A DNA stretch of 64,000 nucleotides from Trichostrongylus colubriformis (lineage: Eukaryota > Nematoda > Chromadorea > Rhabditida > Trichostrongylidae), in assembly GCA_963978905.1 (NCBI GenBank), contig OZ022261.1, positions 18,647,582-18,711,581 of the forward strand. Direction: 5' to 3'. The notes under the pieces are model-generated. The model was not told where the DNA came from. It saw only the letters and a list, made by a program, of their open reading frames with translations, and did not search any database. Each line of letters begins with the position of its first letter. Within the stretch, counting starts at the first letter, position 1. Positions 13,301 through 62,729 of this stretch are shown here, one piece after another. The translations under genes were made by a program, and so were the position numbers.

Positions 13301-13507
13301 GTTGGTCATGCTGAACTATTCACATAAGGAGACCGCATTACAGGTGATGCTCGAGGGATGCAGTTTGTTTTGCATGAACGTGCTGTATTCGATTTTCTGA
13401 AGCAAAAGCGAATCGTCGCCGATCTTCTGGATTCACCGTCTCCTGAAGACAATGTGCATATGAATCCGAACCTGGACACCGCCGGTGTAACCATCGAGAG
13501 CTCATAA
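1310..13507 (+). CDS. IRG-like tandem P-loop GTPase gene (gene-level span; two duplicated GTPase domains)
   Basis: This is the overall span; exons are listed separately. The predicted product has a proline-rich N-terminal region and two GTPase domains. Domain A has P-loop GRQGAGKST followed by INAIRG, an LWEIPYP strand, a hydrophobic strand RRIFLLIADG and a TKSD base-recognition motif. Domain B has GGHGVGKSA with INAMRG, LWELHYP, TAIFVLVDE and SSKSD. The IN-A-x-RG element after the P-loop and the L-W-[ED]-[LI] strand are typical of immunity-related GTPases (IRG/p47 family), which in vertebrates act at membranes of pathogen vacuoles. That role is not established for nematodes. The usual D-x-x-G switch II motif is not visible in either domain. 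All exon phases within A and within B are compatible. Exon 4595-4691 ends in phase 0 at a GT donor and domain B starts in phase 0, so one tandem protein is possible. Two separate genes is the alternative. SMG-9, another proline-rich P-loop protein, was considered and fits less well. Confidence 0.72.
1776..1919 (+). CDS. Candidate N-terminal exon, PPPLPPMPAP region
   Basis: The frame is open from 1728 to a strong donor (AAG|GTATGAG) after 1919 and ends in phase 0. It has in-frame ATGs at 1785, 1794 and 1803 and codes for a short proline-rich segment (NPPPLPPMPAP) followed by a basic, hydrophobic stretch. The AG at 1774-1775 is a plausible cis- or spliced-leader acceptor, so translation could start here. 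The 3' boundary is well supported and the 5' boundary is a guess. Confidence 0.5.
1976..2140 (+). CDS. IRG-like gene exon (linker before domain A)
   Basis: The acceptor is ACATTCAG and the donor is AAG|GTTTCA; 55 codons, phase 0 at both ends. The peptide is polar and low in complexity (KSKQSEETHQMKDYF, then Ser/Thr-rich TESSTATTK) with no recognised domain. It continues the frame of the exon ending at 1919 and precedes the exon at 2242. Confidence 0.6.
2242..2337 (+). CDS. IRG-like gene exon (tyrosine-rich linker)
   Basis: The acceptor is GATTTCAG and the donor is ACA|GTAAGTTT; 32 codons, phase 0 at both ends. It codes for a Tyr/Pro-containing linker (SNYDEYPIYNPVSDYTF) just before the GTPase domain and joins in phase to the P-loop exon. 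Confidence 0.65.
2566..2699 (+). CDS. IRG-like GTPase domain A, P-loop exon
   Basis: The acceptor is ATGTTTAG and the donor CG|GTAAGC, phase 0 in and phase 2 out. It codes for strand 1, the P-loop GRQGAGKST (Lys and Ser/Thr contacting nucleotide phosphates) and helix 1 with INAIRG, an element shared with IRG proteins. It aligns closely with the domain B exon at 9520-9624 (GFVGRQGAGKS against GFIGGHGVGKS). The intron just upstream holds a short inverted pair around CCAAGATGGC (about 2420-2520). Confidence 0.82.
2773..2886 (+). CDS. IRG-like GTPase domain A, switch/strand 3 exon
   Basis: The acceptor is CTTTCAG and the donor GA|GTGAAT, phase 2 in and out. It codes for FIEEEFQNMILWEIPYP, which matches the strand 3 region of IRGs (LWDLPG) but lacks the Asp and Gly of D-x-x-G, then an aromatic-rich stretch (DRNMGYDRF). 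The domain B counterpart is 10248-10369. Confidence 0.78.
2989..3087 (+). CDS. IRG-like GTPase domain A, strand 4 exon
   Basis: The acceptor is TTTCCAG and the donor AAG|GTACTT; phase 2 in, phase 2 out. It codes for RRIFLLIADGAPHDDDISF and ARIVHSR. The domain B equivalent (12036-12244) has TAIFVLVDETPSDEDLSF and KIAHRR, showing duplication. In B this exon is fused to the next one. Confidence 0.8.
3784..3899 (+). CDS. IRG-like GTPase domain A, base-recognition exon (TKSD)
   Basis: The acceptor is ATCTTTAG; phase 2 in. The donor GTTTTG after 3899 gives phase 1 out. It codes for LTMLSTKSDDDLDAEA, whose TKSD matches the (N/T)KxD guanine-recognition motif, and then a charged helix. The donor is weaker than the others, so the 3' edge could shift by a few bases. 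Confidence 0.7.
3956..4067 (+). CDS. IRG-like GTPase domain A, strand 6 exon
   Basis: The acceptor is AATTTAG and the donor GG|GTATGT; phase 1 in, phase 2 out. It codes for VELLLISSPVVKNLLSGTIG, which aligns residue by residue with domain B VHVFFVSAPVFRALRIG (12487-12591). The other two frames of this stretch carry stops. The match to domain B fixes the frame. Confidence 0.72.
4595..4691 (+). CDS. IRG-like GTPase domain A, C-terminal exon (either terminal with stop at 4713-4715 or spliced to domain B)
   Basis: The acceptor is ACTTACAG; phase 2 in. It codes for YLHYKLDEDRLLELLELG and a short basic tail, parallel to domain B GMQFVLHERAVFDFLKQKR. The frame may read through to a TAA at 4713-4715, or use the donor AAAAAG|GTACGA after 4691, which leaves phase 0 and joins in frame with the phase-0 acceptor of domain B at 9520. 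No AATAAA signal is evident just after 4715, which mildly favours splicing. Confidence 0.62.
5037..6213 (-). mobile_element. Decayed mariner-type transposon
   Basis: The minus strand codes for mariner transposase pieces in shifted frames: FLDRIVTCDENWTMYDN (about 5680-5630), KKIMVTVLWSSAGVIHNNF, LLHDNARPHVSQIIAHKF (about 5400-5345) and the C-terminal QAKTLMDFVDFQAPRYVV to SHWQECADSNGAHFD. TCDENW and LLHDNARPH carry the first two catalytic aspartates. The frame shifts just before the PHPPYS-like stretch, so it is inactive. The ends carry diverged inverted repeats around TCCGGAAAGTTC (near 5043 and, reversed, near 6205) with TA outside the right end. It lies in the interval between GTPase domains A and B. 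Confidence 0.85.
6611..7030 (+). pseudogene. Relic of a reverse-transcriptase-linked GIY-YIG domain (Penelope-like element C terminus)
   Basis: The plus strand reads PPSNIKRLLTYSRPHENKC, cysteines GREGCSLH, then VYLIIFQGCGQKHVGETKRS and LFKRLDAH. Cys-rich VYLI-x-C-x-x-CG followed by (Y/H)VGETxRxLxxRxxEH is the GIY-YIG-like endonuclease signature found at the C terminus of Penelope-like reverse transcriptases in nematodes and flatworms. A frameshift separates this from a downstream piece (about 6900-7029) reading KKILEASEITRSFPQINGKD, which resembles the usual tail of these proteins. No reverse-transcriptase domain remains. Confidence 0.6.
7785..8010. repeat. GC-rich hairpin MITE family B, truncated copy
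   Basis: The segment CAGTGGCAGGGCATGACAGC and the following CAAGCGAGGCAGTGTGGCATGGGTGG-like sequence recur inverted at 17050-17130. The longest open frame here (7751-8509, 252 codons) is read through this repeat and is not considered a gene. Confidence 0.6.
8725..8750. repeat. Poly-G rich tract
   Basis: A run of more than ten G with flanking purines. Similar G or C runs occur at 4131, 19530, 26371, 37235, 39219, 61868, 63270 and 63912. They tend to sit in repeat copies. Confidence 0.7.
9520..9624 (+). CDS. IRG-like GTPase domain B, P-loop exon
   Basis: The acceptor is ATTTTTTAG and the donor AAG|GTAATG; 35 codons, phase 0 at both ends. It codes for NYGFIGGHGVGKSAMINAMRG, including P-loop GGHGVGKSA and the IRG-like INAMRG element. 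There is no start codon in frame before the acceptor (the upstream frame ends in TAG), so an upstream exon is required. The domain A exon ending at 4691 is phase-compatible. Confidence 0.78.
9892..10058. repeat. Hairpin MITE family A, copy 1
   Basis: The ends are inverted: CAGTCCATTTCGGAGCGC on the left and GCGCTCCGAAATGGAGTA on the right, with inner inverted GGGCGTGGCTTACGTAC / GTACGTAGGCCACGCCC. It lies in the intron between domain B exons 9520-9624 and 10248-10369. A second copy is at 34197-34363. Confidence 0.85.
10248..10369 (+). CDS. IRG-like GTPase domain B, switch/strand 3 exon
   Basis: The acceptor is CTTCCAG and the donor GA|GTAAGT; phase 0 in, phase 2 out. It codes for an acidic segment (CERFEFDDDLLKY) and VTLWELHYPKK. 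As in domain A, the strand 3 motif is recognisable but lacks D-x-x-G. Confidence 0.76.
10370..12035. other. Intron of the IRG-like gene
   Basis: This 1.67 kb interval between two domain B exons has no recognisable coding or repeat structure beyond short low-complexity patches. Confidence 0.55.
12036..12244 (+). CDS. IRG-like GTPase domain B, strand 4 and base-recognition exon
   Basis: The acceptor is TTTCAG and the donor AAAG|GTAAGT; phase 2 in, phase 1 out. It codes for TAIFVLVDETPSDEDLSF, then NATVVFLSSKSDRKLG, where SKSD sits at the base-recognition position. It combines in one exon what domain A splits between 2989-3087 and 3784-3899. Confidence 0.82.
12487..12591 (+). CDS. IRG-like GTPase domain B, strand 6 exon
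   Basis: The acceptor is ATTTTAG and the donor CG|GTAAGA; phase 1 in and out. It codes for LSRFDRTLSNNAPELCGR and VHVFFVSAPVFRALRIG, the counterpart of domain A 3956-4067. Confidence 0.8.
13344..13507 (+). CDS. IRG-like GTPase domain B, terminal exon
   Basis: The acceptor is ATTACAG; phase 1 in. It codes for GMQFVLHERAVFDFLKQKR and an acidic tail (DSPSPEDNVHMNPNLDTAG), ending at TAA 13505-13507. A TATAAA at 13700-13705 is a weak candidate cleavage signal; no clear AATAAA lies closer. Confidence 0.8.
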
Positions 13508-14018
13508 TGACTGATTAATTGATTCTGATCATTCTCATTGACCATGGAGAAACAGCTGTAATCTTCTCGTTCGTGCCGTAACCAGCGTAATCGATATTCG
13601 ATATTGCCATTGTTTTGTGGTCCTAGCCAGTCTTTGCCTGCTCACTGTCTGAGAATATCGCCCTGTTTTCTTTCATTTGGGTGTGTGCGCCTCCTCAGCT
13701 ATAAATATTCATGTGATTCGTATGAATCTCAAAAATTTCGGATTTCATAAAAACTTTTGGCCCTCATGTACTATGGTGGTGCACTCAAACAATATTTAGA
13801 AAGTGGAAATTTTTGCTCATCCTGAGAAGGAGCTCCGCGGACTGTCCTCCTCCACGAGAAGGATGGTAAAAATATTTACTTCACTGAAAATTATTAACTC
13901 GATTTCTTCCACAGCTAGATCGATCCATTCCATGCTATGCTTTTTACCTTCATTTTCCTTTATAATGTCACTAGCTGCATCTAACGGTACGAAGAAATGC
14001 ATGCGAACTAGGACGTTG

Positions 14019-14388
14019 GACTAAGCCTAAGCCATGGTGGGAGCACTTCACAGACGGGCGATCATCTGTCGGCAGGATTTTGCTTGTTTATTTACTTTTG
14101 ACATTTCAAAATAAAAAAAAACTAGTGACAATCGGATACGTTAATATTACATGCTTTGAAAACTTGTTATGGAATCAATTTTTTATTGTAATTTTAAATG
14201 CGACTAAGCCTAAGCCATGGGTGGGGAGCACTTCACAGACGGGCGATCATCTGTCGGCAGGATTTCGCTTGTTTATTAACTTTTGACATTTCAAAATAAA
14301 AAAGCTAGTGACAATCGAATACGTTAATATTACTACATGCTTTGAAAACTTGTTATGGAATCAATTTCTTACTGTAATTTTAAATGCG
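14019..14388. repeat. Two-copy tandem repeat, 183-bp period
   Basis: The unit begins GACTAAGCCTAAGCCATGG (14019) and repeats at 14202 with few differences (one inserted G, and ACTACATGC for ACATGC). It contains CTTCACAGACGGGCGATCAT and an AT-rich stretch. It lies downstream of the IRG-like gene, so its AATAAA-like sequence near 14110 could act as a distal poly(A) signal. Confidence 0.9.
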
Positions 14389-14719
14389 TTTTTGAGTGCG
14401 ACCCTCATAGTACATGAGCACCCGCTTTCTTCAATCAGATCGAGGTCCAGCACCTCCTTCAGTGTTGCAATAATTCACGGTCAATTGGAGTAACTCACAC
14501 TGATATACTCCCTTTCTGAAGACTTACATAGCTTGATCATTGAGTTTCAAAAGTAAGAGCCCTTCAACTACATCCATGGACAGAGCTCCATATCCAGCGA
14601 GCAGCAATCGAAACAAAGAAGTCATTTCAAAGCACTTGATTTCTAAAAAAAGGCAACTGAAAATTCAGAGCGATGAATTTTTCGCAGTATACTGGAAATA
14701 GTGCAAAAGTTTGGCGCTC

Positions 14720-15310
14720 ATGTATTAGGCTGTACCGAAACTCTTTCAGAATTTTTCCAAAAGAGATCAATAACTCTTGTTGCGGTTCAGGAATATGGTA
14801 GAACATTCTCTAAACTTTCTAGCAAAGTATATATTGACCCGCCAGATTCCGACGGAAGCTCGCGACTCCATCAACGCTGAATAGAGCAAGAGATGTGTGA
14901 GCTGTGAGACAGTGCGCTGCTGGTTCATCAGCTTCAGCAACGGTGAGATTGCCATGGAAGGCGAACCACTCTCAGGACTCAGGACTTTTGGAACGCGGAA
15001 GGAAAGCCTCTTTACGAGGTGCTGGTAGAAGGCGAGACAGTTGCCGCTGCCGTATACATCCACCATCTTCAGCAGCTCACCATCGCTGTTAGAGAAAAGC
15101 GCCGGAGGAGGTCCGCTGTCACCATTCTTCATGACGGCGCTCGCTCCCACGTCGCGAAGGGTGCCCAGGACAAGCTACAGGAGCTCGGCTGGGATGTCCT
15201 GCCCCACCCGCCATACTCTCCAAACATTGCTCCTTCTGACTATCACCTTTCCCATCCTCTGAAATCCTTCCTGGCCAAGAGGAAATTCGTTGATTATGAC
15301 TTGTTTTAAT
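14720..15310 (+). mobile_element. Mariner transposase relic (catalytic part, DD34D)
   Basis: The 15019-15309 frame reads EGETVAAAVYIHHLQQL, then LHDGARSHVAKGAQDKLQEL, LPHPPYSPNIAPSDYHL and a KSFLAKRKFVDYDLF end. From the Asp of LHDG to the Asp of PSDY there are 34 residues, the mariner DD34D signature. The part before 15010 is frame-shifted and the first catalytic Asp and the DNA-binding domain are not recognised. The same family is represented at 45120-45500. Confidence 0.82.
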
Positions 15311-15589
15311 TCTTTTGTTTGAAGTCATCAGGAGGAAGCAATTTTGGCTTACGGTATGGCATTACGGTGGCTCGCAGTTGCCGCAATGCAGACACGACAC
15401 CTTGCCAAAACGTTGAAAGGAATTTATTAGGTTTTGCTTGTAATCACACTTTTTTCTCACTCTTTCACTTATTCTTCATTTGTTTGTTTTACTGTTTGTT
15501 GCCGTGTGTTATTTCACTTATTTCACATCATCACGAATGAATGAAATACACTCTACGAGACAACAAATGACATCTGTACAACGGACAAC

Positions 15590-15740
15590 TCGGAAACTCA
15601 GTGTGTGCAGTCGAAGTGATGCGAATGTCATGCGAATACACACCACAACGTCGGGCTTTTGACTCCGGGTTTTTTCACCGACTCGCTTCTAACCTTGGAT
15701 GTTCGTTACAAAATGATCATTTCTTTGCACTTCCTCTTTC
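15590..15740. repeat. Dispersed repeat, copy 1
   Basis: A block from CTCGGAAACTCAGTGTGTGC through ATGCGAATACACACC to TTCGTTACAAAATGATCATT is repeated, with divergence, at 22790-22945 in the same orientation. Confidence 0.75.
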
Positions 15741-16935
15741 TTCGGACTCCTTCCGGTTCCTTTAGGTCTTTTTTTTTGTAGGACTGCACATGTGGTATTC
15801 TTCCAATGGATCAGTCAGACCTTCGATTGTCATCTACCAAATTGCAGTGGAACTAGTCCGGTTGTGTACTGCTTTATTTTTGGTTCAGTTTCATCGGACC
15901 TATGAAGAGTTATCAATATTATTAATTTTTCCCGTTTTCCATGGCATTCGTACGCAGTAGCCCTGGTACTGACACTCGCCGCCCGCGTTCGGTTCGACTC
16001 CTCTTGTGCCTCTTTCAAAGGTTTGGTGGAGGTTTGAAAGGTCGTGTCGACCATAAGGGCGTCGTTGGTTATGTTGTGCCGAGTGACACGGGACGAATTG
16101 GAGAGGTGCTAGCGTAGGTTCATACCAATGTTAACGAACAGCTTTTTTGTTATTGACCTCCTCCATTTTTATAGGCTAAGGGAGAAGAATGGCTGTTGGC
16201 ACTGCACGTGAGTTCCATATTGAGTATGTTCGTGGATTCCTTTATGCAGGAGGAAAGTTTGGGAAGCAGTAGCGAAGTAGGTTGTTTTTTGGGCAGATCT
16301 ATTAAATTGGCGTCCATCACCCATCGGAACACTGGCCACACATGCTAATATCTGTGGTAACAGAACTATCGACCGCCAATCTATTCAGACCTCCAGGTAG
16401 TGCAGAGTTCTATAAATGCATGGCGAGCAGTGGACGACCAATTTATTATCAGTTAAACATTTTTTGAATATCAAAAGCAATTGCTTTGGCCGCTAAACTA
16501 TCTTAGCTTCCGAGGGTGGTGGGTGTTTATGGATATAGCATTCTGGCCAGCGCACAGGGGTGTGCAGCTTTAGTCCATAAAGCATACGGTAAGATAATCA
16601 CAGCACTACTGTGGGTCACTTCTGCGTGCCTACAAGTAATCTCTTTGTCAACTAATTAACATATTAAGGGTTAATAAACATCTCACTTCCCTCCAGGGGA
16701 ATTGATCCATATGGTGGACCTCTCAAATACTTGACAGAATGTACCTTTTTTAACTATTTTTCTGGAGAAGGACATGTAAAACGTATTCATATAGGTTGAT
16801 TATAACAGTTAATCTCTTTACATAAGTGTTAATTTTGCATGAGAATTCTTCCAGACATACACTGAAACTTTCTCCTCCAAGATTCTGCCACTTCCATCAC
16901 CCCACCGCATGCGTTCTACCTGGATCACCTGTGCA

Positions 16936-17179
16936 TGGGTGGGGTCCACGAGGTCGAATTTCCGCTTCGCGGCGTTTTACTCGCGGCGCCCCCGTACGAC
17001 TCGCCGTATCGATTGCCCTTGATCGGCCGGCTGAGCGTGACTGCGTCACGTCTGCGCTTTCCACCCATACCACACTGCCTCGCTTGAAGTCTGCCATGCC
17101 CTGCCACTGGCACTCGCACCCGCTGTGCCGCTCATCGCGCGCGGCCGCGCGGAAATTCGACCTCGTGGACCCCACCCCC
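16936..17179. repeat. GC-rich hairpin MITE family B
   Basis: The ends are inverted: TGGGGTCCACGAGGTCGAAT on the left and ATTCGACCTCGTGGACCCCA on the right. The interior is GC-rich and rich in CGCGGC motifs. A related hairpin is at 35780-36014 and a fragment at 7785-8010. It lies in the intergenic space between the two genes. Confidence 0.85.
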
Positions 17180-18291
17180 TGTGCATGGATACTAACACAA
17201 CACACTCTCACGTCACTCCATATTTCCAAGTCATGAGCCTTTCCCTTTCTCATCTTACTATGGCCTCATGCATGTGGCACCTTCTGTTGATTTGGTCTCA
17301 GCATCATCACAAAACCCATTTTCACATCATCGGCCCCCTCTTCATATCAGACTACTGTTCCCCCACCATCACTAATCCCTGGGGGGCCCACATCTCCAAA
17401 TTCAGTTCCTACTCTCCTCAAAGTATTGACCTCTCAGCATCCCGTAGATCAACCACTCGTCAAACTCCTGATTTCCTATATGTTACACCCAAACCTCCCA
17501 CCCCTCAATATGCCCTACGAATTTGTTCCTCTAGAGGCGAGTGAGATGTTTGCTTACCAATAGTGTATAAATTAGCCGACAAAGGAAATATTTTTAGGCA
17601 CAGATGTATGGTGCCGTCATGGATCACTTATATTAAACTTGAGAGTTTGGTTAGTAGCTCCGAACCAACGAACTGCCATAAATGAACTTTTATTTCTACA
17701 CTTTCACCTTTTCCCCGTGTACATATGCATTACATTTTGCACCTTGAAGGTTAGCAGTCGGTGGGAGGGGAGCTATCAAATAGGGTCCTACAGCAGGGCG
17801 AAAGGTGCGAGGTAAGGTTCGAAATGACCTACGTAGTGCTGTAATATCTTACCGTATACTTTGTGGATCGAAGACCTTCACCCGCGCACAGCACTCACGT
17901 TGTCGTATTATGCGATATGGGCTCCATTAATATTGATTACAGTGCCAACCGAACGGACACTACATGATTTCACCGTGACATACACACAGAACTTATAGCC
18001 GCACTGCTTCATCTGATACGAGAGTACGGTGAGCAAACGAACTTCTTGCCCTTGACGTTAAAAAACGAGAGTGCGGGCTCCATTTTACAGGTGTCGATCC
18101 CATGGCACATCAAGGGGGAGCGCCTCGATAGAGCACCGTCTAAGACTGTGAGACGACAAAGACCAGGATCGTTGTTGTAGACGACGATAAAAATTATGTG
18201 TACTTCTGATACCAGGGCGCAATTAATTCTCTGCTGCTGTTTTGAAAAGTACTAATGATGAAGTTTTTAAACTCAAGGGTTTATCAGCATT

Positions 18292-18297
18292 TTTATT
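18292..18297 (-). terminator. Candidate polyadenylation signal of the P-glycoprotein gene
   Basis: The minus strand carries AATAAA about 207 bases after the stop codon at 18504. Nematode 3' UTRs of this length are common. There is no experimental support. Confidence 0.45.
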
Positions 18298-18503
18298 GGT
18301 ATTTTATGAACATAATGGAAAACCAATTTACTTGAATGAAAGAACTGCTTTGGAATCCTTCATGGGTTTGGCAGCTGCTCTGCTAAAAACTGCACGAAAT
18401 TGTTCGCTTCTACTAACGACTGAGATTACCAGGGCATGAGAATGGTTCAGCTTCATGGATAGGCATATCTACCATGATGAGGTGGGGCATACTTCCCAGG
18501 TTA

Positions 18504-60081
<41,578 letters not shown>

Positions 60082-62391
60082 CTGAAATTTTTTTAGGAAG
60101 TTGTTTGAGACGACGTTTTCCCTTAGTGCAGCCTCAACTTGCGTTTAGATGCCGCACTCAACAATTGTTCAGGTAGTGTAATACATTGTACATACTCGAA
60201 ATGTCCAAAAGCAAGTTGGAGAAATTTTAAAAATGTACAAATGTTCATGAACCAATGTTACCGCAGTTCCGGTTCTAGCGAGGTTGCTCCTTGTTGCGCA
60301 TCTTCATGATTTCTTTGGGACTGCTCCTGGTTACCGTACAAGGCTTGGAACGCCAGTGCTTACATGGCAGATAATTTTATAGCAAGCTCAGCACGTGCCT
60401 GCACTATCCGAAATTCCACGCATTTAGCAGTCGGAATATCCGCTGCACTTATATCGGACTACGAAGTACGCTCATGTACTGAGCTTAGTGCTCAGTCTTA
60501 AATGTGGCTGATAGTTCTTTTATTTACCACTACATAAATCATGCTTCTGTCTGCATGCGGCCACTACTCTCCGAAAGTTTGAATGATTCAGTGGTCGCTA
60601 CCATTGTTACAAGTTATATCGGATCAGGGACGAAATTTGATGGCCCAGTGAACATTCAACACTTGAGGTGTAGTGGTCATATTCTGGATTTCGTCACACT
60701 TAATTATTACAATTTCTTATCAGCCTGCATTAGCTGTAACCAGTATAGCTAATGCTCCGCATGATGATACAGCCACCCATAAATTGTTCGAAAACTTTGT
60801 TTGCGGAGTAATTCGGAAAACTCTTCAAGTAAAAGATGTAGCCATTCGGAGGCGTGTTCGCGCACCAACACCATGTTGCAGCTGGAAAACACAGAATTTT
60901 TTTTTTTCGTTTGTTTCGAAAATAAAGCTTTTGCTACTCTGCAAAATGATACAGCCACTCAAGCTTTTTCGTCGCTTTTGACCTCTACTTGCTGAAGCTG
61001 TATTGTTGTTGTAGCATCCTCATTTTCTGTTAAAGTAAAGATGGAAACTGCTTTCTGATTCAGAAAAGGATTGATTCACCTCCATATAAGGTCTGCAGAT
61101 GTCCAAACATTTGATCGAGAGGAAATGTCGACGATTTCGTGCAGTCTTCAAAAATTTCAACTAATGCTCTGTAGGGTATGAAACCAGGAGTGTTGAAGGT
61201 CTTGCTATGCCTTCCGATGGAAACAATTGCAAAATTCTGAAACAAAAGTCACGTTTTACTGAGCGTGCTCGGGAGCGAAATCTTCGCTGGGGCTTAGTGT
61301 GCCAATAGAGGCTGTTTATTGGATTCTGAAGAGTGGAAATCCGTTTCCGGCGTGAGAAGTGATATTTCAGAACCTCAGAAAATCGCGAAAACCTGCCAAT
61401 TGCCAGGAGATGGATGAGAGCAGATCGGATCAAGACGTCTGATACGTCCTAGTGTTTGCACACCATTATTTCACTATTTTTCGTCAAGCTGCTCCTTCTG
61501 ATGAAAAGAGGGTCCAGCTATGATGGCCCGGACAACTGCCGGCACCATCGCACGTGGAAAGACTTCAGTTTCCAGAAATAACTTCAAGGGGGGAGGTCTC
61601 ATGTGTGGGGTCAAGTATGTGTTTTCAGCTGAAATTTGGTGATGGTGCACGAGCACGTGAACACTGGCTGCACTTTTCACTTAGGAAGTTTTTCTGAATC
61701 TCTCTCTAAACAACGTTTGTGGACAACTTATAGGTGGCTGTATCATTATGCAGAGCACTGCAGTCCCTGTCACTCACTGGCGAAGTGCCCGCATTTGTGA
61801 GTGTCAGCGCTGCAGCGTCACCTCGACACACAGATATACTTAAGCGGAGTGTATATATCAGTAGGATAGGCCAGCCCCCCCCCCCCCCCTTCCGTAGATA
61901 GGCATTATCATTAAGACCTTACTATGCACGTGCTGGTCTGAAAGTACTGCAGTATCGTAGATGGCCAAGAATTGAGAGAAGCAGGCTGGCTCGTCTGATC
62001 AGCGGTACATTCACCGCTCAGATCACTTCTACCATACTCGAAGTCCTCAGTTCTGATCATGCTTTTCTCAGGGATTCACGAATGACCTTTCACGCATCCT
62101 AAACGGTTTTTAGAACTCTCATGGGTGTGAGTTGGGCTTTTATTATCGTACTGCGTGTGATGCCTTCCCTTAAGTATTTTGCTAGAGCAACCTTAGGTTG
62201 GAACAGCTATGAGAATGAAGCTTCATTCCAACAGAACGAAGTATCCCTTCCGAACACAGTGGTAGTTTGGATGCCTCACTTGCACTGCTTGGAGCTCAAA
62301 TTTTATTGCTAAAGACGCTAGGCGACGGAAACAAGCAAGGAAGGCGGGAAACAATTGGGACTTCACGATGAGAGACAGGCGATTGCAATAC
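60082..62391. other. Upstream P-glycoprotein region, no recognised gene
   Basis: Only short frames without motifs are found. A terminus-like TATATATCAGTAGGAT and a C-run occur near 61850-61890. Confidence 0.5.
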
Positions 62392-62505
62392 CTTAATTGT
62401 CAATATTTGTAGCCGCGGCTTACCTCGGAAGAGTTTAAAAAACTGTACGCAGTTTGAGGAACCTAAGCGGCGTCGCAGCAATCGTTGTGGCGGAAGGGGT
62501 TCCAC
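62392..62505 (-). CDS. pgp: Tentative first coding exon of the P-glycoprotein gene
   Basis: The minus strand has ATG at 62505 and 38 open codons to a donor AAG|GTATTG, leaving phase 0, which suits the phase-0 start of the exon at 60081. The peptide includes CVQFFKLFRG, which resembles the F-x-x-LFR element that precedes the first transmembrane helix in P-glycoproteins. However, the next exon itself begins FRFTTPW, so the element would be partly duplicated. A donor at CGAG|GTAAGC gives an incompatible phase. The true first exon may lie elsewhere or outside the window. Confidence 0.27.
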
Positions 62506-62729
62506 AGGATAACAGCAGAAGAATGCGTAGTTAGTGGTCGAGAAGAGGTGTAGCGTTACCTAACGGCTTGTCCAAGGTGCAGAAGCTAGGGATTTTTAAA
62601 CTATGGCTCAATCGCACTGATGGTCTCCGGTAAGTTCCTGCAAGCAGCTTGATCTAGGAGATTATGTTGCTTTAGGCTGCCACAGATATCCAAGGTTTTA
62701 TCAAACTTGTCAACGATGCTACATCCTAC

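Larger units (their letters stand above)
13508..18503. other. Tail-to-tail intergenic region
   Basis: Between the 3' ends of the IRG-like gene and the P-glycoprotein gene I see only repeats (tandem repeat 14019, mariner relic 14720, dispersed repeat 15590, hairpin 16936) and no credible conserved coding sequence. A 65-codon frame at 18242-18439 has no recognised features. Confidence 0.6.
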
